A stretch of DNA of 11,018 bases from Myxococcota bacterium. GTDB lineage: Bacteria > Myxococcota_A > Polyangia > HGW-17. The translations under genes were made by a program, and so were the position numbers. This document shows positions 6,877 through 11,018 of the stretch, piece after piece (the stretch's first letter is position 1; every line of letters starts with the position of its first letter). The stretch is taken from NCBI GenBank assembly GCA_018821745.1, contig JAHJLU010000271.1, positions 1 to 11,018 of the forward strand. The letters run 5' to 3'. The notes under the pieces are model-generated. The model did no database searches and was not told the origin of the DNA. It saw only the letters and a program-made list of their open reading frames with translations.

Positions 6877-9800
6877 ATGACCTTCAAGGGACCCCGCCTG
6901 CCTGTACTTGCTTTAACCCTGGTGGTATTGCTCGCCACCTGCACGAAAAACGGCGCCACGACCGCTGACACCTTCTCGACGGACCGCCTCGAGGGCTATG
7001 CTGGCTTCCCGACGCCCGCCCTGGCCCGGAGCAGTATCGGTACCTCAACACCCGGGGAGGCCCCTCGCCCGCCCCAGGTCACGAAAATCCCTCTCAAGGT
7101 GATGTTCAAGAGCCCCGTTGGGAAGGCCCCCGCCACCCAGTGGGCCTTGGTCGCGTTTAATCAGCCCATGATCTCCCTGGGGGTCATCACGCCCGCGGCG
7201 TCACACACAAAACCCCTCACCATCGCTCCCAACGCTGACTACACCTGGCGCTGGGTCGCGGGGGACACTCTCCGGGCAGAGTTCACCAAGACCCTGCCCA
7301 ACGCCACGGCCTTCACCGTCACCCTGGACACCTCCCTCATCAGCCTCGGCGGTACACGGCTCGAGAAGCCCCTCGCCTGGAGCTTTGAGACACCCAGGCC
7401 CCGGATCATGAACATCTACAAGCGCGACGACCACAGCTTCTCACTAAAGGAGCTGTACCCGGACAACGGGTTCATCCTCGAATTCGACCAGCGTGTCGCG
7501 CCGGCGGGAGTGCAGGGGCACGTCCGCCTCACCGCAGGCGGGCGCCCCGTGGACTTCACCCTCTCTTCCGGGAAGTACCCCAACCAGCTGCACCTCACCC
7601 CGGCCAACTCCTTCCCGGAGAAGGCGCAGGTTACCGTGGAGGTCATCGGTGGCTACACCGGCACCGAAGGTCCACTCCCCGGCCACAATGCGCTCAGCCG
7701 AGGGTTCCGCGTCTACGGCGACCTCACGGGCGGCATCACCACGGAGCGTCCCGGTGCCAATAAAAAGCTCAACCCTTTCCACCACGAGCTCCTCTTCACC
7801 TTCACCGGCGCGGTGCTGGAGTCCGAGTTTCTCAAGCACCTGGCCATTACCCCGGCCATTAAAAAGCTCAAAGAGCGCATCCGTGGGAACAGCGGGTGCA
7901 GCTCCAACAGCTACCGGTTCCCCAGTGTCAGGGGCAAGGCGTGCAGTTACAGCTTTGGCATCGAGGGGCCCCTCGCCCCGGGAACCCGCTACACCATCCG
8001 CGTGAAGCAGGGGATGCCAGGGCTCAACGGCAAGCACCTCGACAGGGAGCACCGCCTCACGTTCACCACCGACGACTACCCCCCGGGGCTCTTTCTCCCC
8101 CTGGACCAGGAGGGTACGCTGCCTGCGGGGAAGGCCTACCCGTACAAACATACCAACATCCGCTCGCTGCGCATCGCCGAGCACCCCGTCAAGGTCTCGG
8201 AGATCGGGGAGTTCCTGCGGTGTGTCCGCCGCTTCAAGGAGAAGGACTACATCTCCCCCTATCGCAGCGACAAGGCCAGCACCATTACCCGGCCCGGGGG
8301 CAGGAGCAGCCACTACTTCTCCTGCATCAAACACAAGCCCGCGGCGCGACGCACCCTGGGCGCGGCGAGCCCGAAGAACCGGATCAGATCGGGGAGCCTC
8401 AGGTTCACGCGCGGCGCGCGGGTCGTGGCTTTTACCAGCCCACAGATAGTCGACGGCCACGGCCGCCCCGTGATCTTCCATCGCTTTGTGCATGTCACCG
8501 ATCTGGGTGTCCACACACGGGTCCACCCCTTCGGGATCATCGCCTGGGTCACGAATTTCCAGACGGGCAGACCCGTCAGGGGCGCAAAAATAAGGGTCTT
8601 CGACGAGAAGGGAGCAGCACTGGCCGCGGGGACGACGGGCGTCGACGGTGTCTGGGAATACGCCAGCAAGACCCCACTCACCAAAGAACGCAGCTGGAGT
8701 TCCAGTCTGCTGGTGGTCGCCGAGAAGGGGAGGGACTTCGCCTTCACCGCCGGAGAGGCGGCCCGCTACGAGGGGGAGTATACCATGGGCGAGAGCAATG
8801 TGGTCGACGAGGACGACTCCCTGGAGAGCAAGTATCCCTGGCTCTATGAGGACCTCTCCATGGACCTCGACAGCGGGAGCAGCAACTGGAGCCTTACCCC
8901 CGTGACCACAGGATACATCGGCCTCGAGCGGGGTGTCTACCGGCCCGGGCAGACGGTTTACATCCACGGGGCCGTGCGCCTCTACAATTTACACAAGAGC
9001 CGGCCAGACGCCGGGGCCAGGCTTCTCATCCGCCTGACCGACGCATATCGGACAATTCTGGGGACCCTGGCTGTCACCGCCGACGCCATGGGTGTCTTCC
9101 GGGCCACCTTCCCACTGCCCCGGGGCGCGAAGCTCGGGTACTACCGCGTGGCGCTCCTCAAGGGCGGCAGCAACCTGGCCGGGACCTCCCTGCAGGTGAA
9201 GATGTACCGGGAGCCCCGCTTCGAGGTGTTCTTCTCCTCCAAAAAATACGACTACCTCCCCGGCGAGTCAGCGACGCTCACGGTCCGTGGGAAGTACCTC
9301 TTCGGCGGCAGGATGGGTAAGGCGAAATACCGCATGAATATCCTCGGGCGGGAGACCTGCCGGTACTTCTCCGGGGAATTCTCCGGGTTCATCGCCGGAC
9401 GCTACGCCAACCACGCCGGCGGGAGCCGCAAGTGGTACAACACGACAGGCCGTCTCGCCGAGTCGGGCAAGAAGCACCTCGCCATCCCCCTGGACACCTT
9501 CTCCTCGACCCCGGTCCCCTTCCCCGTCTCCCACGTCGCCGAGGTGGAGGTGAGCTCCTCCTCCCAGCGCGCCGTGGCCGCCTCCACCAGGTTTGTCCGG
9601 CACCCCGCCAGGCTCTATGTCGCCTTCAAGGGGATGCCTGACAAGGACACGCGGACACGCCGGGAGCTGCGGATCCTCACACCCTTTGGCAAGCCGGGCC
9701 CCAAAAGCGAGGTCACGGTCCGCTTCTATGAGGCCCGCTACCGCTCATACAGATACAGAAGAGACAACCTGCTGGAACGGATGGGCGGAGGTGGCCGCAC

Positions 9801-11018
9801 CCCAGGGTATTATCCCGTGGGCCGGCCCATCTGGACCCAGAGCATTACGGTGCCCCCAAAGGGCTTCACCGTATCCTTTATGTGGCCTCGTGAGGGCCTG
9901 GACCGATTCTTTCGGGGGATCCTCGTCTATGAGGTTCGCGACAAAAAGGGCAACCTGTCAAGAACCACCGACCTCGTGTATCGCCCCTCCGAGGCCAGCG
10001 CCAAGAAACCAGAAAAGGAGAAGAAGCCCAGAAACTACCTCACTGTCGCCCCGGACAAGGATGACTACAAGGTGGGAGAGACCGCCGTGCTCACGGTGAA
10101 GACCAGGGGAATCATCCGCGAGGCGGTGCTCTTCGTGGAGCGTGAGCGCATTTTCCACACGGAGCGGCTCCGGTTCAACGCAAAGGGGGTCGCAACCGTC
10201 CGCGTCAAGGTGAGGCCGGAGTTTATCAGGAGCGTCGCTGTGCGGGTCGTGGGGCTCGTAGACAAGGCATCGCTCCGCAGGAAGGTGCCCTACGTGGTCG
10301 CAAAGACAGACATCGTCATGAGCGCCTCAGCCAACAGGCTGGTTGTGGGCATCTCCACGGACAAACCCACCTATGGCCCGAGGGAGAAGGTGCGGATCAA
10401 CCTTGACGTAAAGGACCTCGACGGTCACGCCCATAAGGCCCACGTGGTCATCATGGCGGTGGACGAGGCTGTCCTGCGGCTCACGAGATTTTCCATGGCC
10501 AAACCCTTCAGCAGCCTTGAACACAACCCCGCCGTCCTCGTCAAGGCTGACGACGTCCGCAAGCACCTCCTCAACCTTCACGTCCCCGTGGTCCACTACG
10601 ACTGGCTGCGCAGCTACTTCACGGAGATCGGGGAGATGGCCGTCACAACCTATGGCTACGGGAGCGGCGGACTCTCCGACAAGGGACTCAGCGTCCGCAC
10701 CGGCTCCTACCGGATGAGCGCCATGTCCGCCCGTGGACGCCCGTATAAAACGCCTCCCTCCCGGCACGTCCCCGAGCAAAAGCCCAAGGCCAGGAGCCGC
10801 TTTCTGACAACGGCCTGGCACGCCACGGTGATCACCGACGAAAAGGGGAAGGCCTCCACGGTGTTTTCCCTGCCTGACAACCTCACCCGATACCGCATCA
10901 TGGCCTTCGCCGTGGCGGCGAACCGCGCCGCGGGCCTCGGAGGGTCGAGCCTCACTGTCTCCAAAGACCTCCTCGCGCTTCCCTCTCTTCCACGCTTTAT
11001 GCGGGAGGGGGACCTCTC
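6877..11018 (+). CDS. Bacterial alpha-2-macroglobulin family lipoprotein, 3' end cut by the window edge
   Basis: The frame from ATG6877 stays open for 1380 codons to the window end. AAGGAG at 6864-6869 supports the start. Residues 1-22 are a lipoprotein signal ending LLATC (C22), with Thr at +2. Three Ig-like modules follow (about 78-172 with YTWRWVAGDTL and SFETPRP; 173-280; 281-400), then macroglobulin domains: about 545-625 (WVTNFQTGRPVRGAKIRVFD), about 680-775 (ERGVYRPGQTVYIHGAVR) and about 776-910. The bait-region-type part (about 1055-1210) ends with VVIMAVDEAVLRLT, and the A2M core domain begins near 1308 (ITDEKGKAS, LPDNLTRYRIMAFAV, LPSLPRFMREGD). These are hallmark motifs of the bacterial family, whose members are periplasmic traps for foreign proteases. 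The thioester (CxEQ) region would lie beyond the edge, so its presence is unknown. Cysteines C341, C356, C449, C483 and C828 might form disulfides. A neighbouring pbpC, common beside this family, is not seen upstream. Confidence 0.92.
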   Translation, partial: MTFKGPRLPVLALTLVVLLATCTKNGATTADTFSTDRLEGYAGFPTPALARSSIGTSTPGEAPRPPQVTKIPLKVMFKSPVGKAPATQWALVAFNQPMISLGVITPAASHTKPLTIAPNADYTWRWVAGDTLRAEFTKTLPNATAFTVTLDTSLISLGGTRLEKPLAWSFETPRPRIMNIYKRDDHSFSLKELYPDNGFILEFDQRVAPAGVQGHVRLTAGGRPVDFTLSSGKYPNQLHLTPANSFPEKAQVTVEVIGGYTGTEGPLPGHNALSRGFRVYGDLTGGITTERPGANKKLNPFHHELLFTFTGAVLESEFLKHLAITPAIKKLKERIRGNSGCSSNSYRFPSVRGKACSYSFGIEGPLAPGTRYTIRVKQGMPGLNGKHLDREHRLTFTTDDYPPGLFLPLDQEGTLPAGKAYPYKHTNIRSLRIAEHPVKVSEIGEFLRCVRRFKEKDYISPYRSDKASTITRPGGRSSHYFSCIKHKPAARRTLGAASPKNRIRSGSLRFTRGARVVAFTSPQIVDGHGRPVIFHRFVHVTDLGVHTRVHPFGIIAWVTNFQTGRPVRGAKIRVFDEKGAALAAGTTGVDGVWEYASKTPLTKERSWSSSLLVVAEKGRDFAFTAGEAARYEGEYTMGESNVVDEDDSLESKYPWLYEDLSMDLDSGSSNWSLTPVTTGYIGLERGVYRPGQTVYIHGAVRLYNLHKSRPDAGARLLIRLTDAYRTILGTLAVTADAMGVFRATFPLPRGAKLGYYRVALLKGGSNLAGTSLQVKMYREPRFEVFFSSKKYDYLPGESATLTVRGKYLFGGRMGKAKYRMNILGRETCRYFSGEFSGFIAGRYANHAGGSRKWYNTTGRLAESGKKHLAIPLDTFSSTPVPFPVSHVAEVEVSSSSQRAVAASTRFVRHPARLYVAFKGMPDKDTRTRRELRILTPFGKPGPKSEVTVRFYEARYRSYRYRRDNLLERMGGGGRTPGYYPVGRPIWTQSITVPPKGFTVSFMWPREGLDRFFRGILVYEVRDKKGNLSRTTDLVYRPSEASAKKPEKEKKPRNYLTVAPDKDDYKVGETAVLTVKTRGIIREAVLFVERERIFHTERLRFNAKGVATVRVKVRPEFIRSVAVRVVGLVDKASLRRKVPYVVAKTDIVMSASANRLVVGISTDKPTYGPREKVRINLDVKDLDGHAHKAHVVIMAVDEAVLRLTRFSMAKPFSSLEHNPAVLVKADDVRKHLLNLHVPVVHYDWLRSYFTEIGEMAVTTYGYGSGGLSDKGLSVRTGSYRMSAMSARGRPYKTPPSRHVPEQKPKARSRFLTTAWHATVITDEKGKASTVFSLPDNLTRYRIMAFAVAANRAAGLGGSSLTVSKDLLALPSLPRFMREGDL

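Noticed and set aside
7444..8967. A 507-codon open frame on the minus strand
   Set aside because: It lies wholly inside the macroglobulin gene, its translation is low-complexity in Gly, Val, Ala and Pro with no recognisable domain, and it follows from the high GC and codon bias of the opposite strand.

Overview
The window holds four genes that I can support. It is GC-rich, with strongly G/C-ending codons in three of the four. The mix suggests a diderm bacterium that lives at least partly without oxygen, plausibly a deltaproteobacterial-type lineage such as Myxococcota or Bradymonadota. The reasons are an oxygen-sensitive type of iron-sulfur enzyme, exported proteins with lipoprotein-like signals, and a cysteine-rich repeat family (Myxo-disulfide/DUF4215 type) that is abundant in those groups. 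This placement is an inference; no rRNA or other marker gene is present.

Layout. 1-155 is an AT-rich upstream region with a pair of 11-bp direct repeats and a 13-bp perfect dyad. 156-4484 (+) encodes a 1442-residue fusion protein of the 2-hydroxyacyl-CoA dehydratase / benzoyl-CoA reductase activator superfamily: two activase (ASKHA ATPase) domains, a small cysteine cluster, a DUF2229-type half and an HgdB-like half. 4508-4918 (-) encodes a small, cysteine-rich putative lipoprotein that converges on the first gene with only 23 bp between the stops. 4919-5048 is a divergent promoter region with an extended -10 element on each strand. 5049-6692 (+) encodes an exported protein with eleven tandem four-cysteine repeats and a C-terminal beta-rich domain. 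6693-6876 is a gene-free stretch with a good sigma-70-type promoter at its end. 6877-11018 (+) is the first 1380 codons of a bacterial alpha-2-macroglobulin lipoprotein that runs off the right edge, so it shows no stop codon here; I translated it by hand and found the frame open throughout.

How they fit together. The large protein is cytoplasmic and independent of the rest. The other three are predicted to be exported and would act at the cell envelope: two disulfide-rich proteins made from divergent promoters, and a macroglobulin that is probably a protease trap. I see no evidence of one operon across these genes; each has its own apparent start region. The strongest candidate for closer study is the internal duplication in the 1442-residue protein, where both the ATPase unit and the dehydratase-like unit appear twice with their cysteine ligands kept in each copy.
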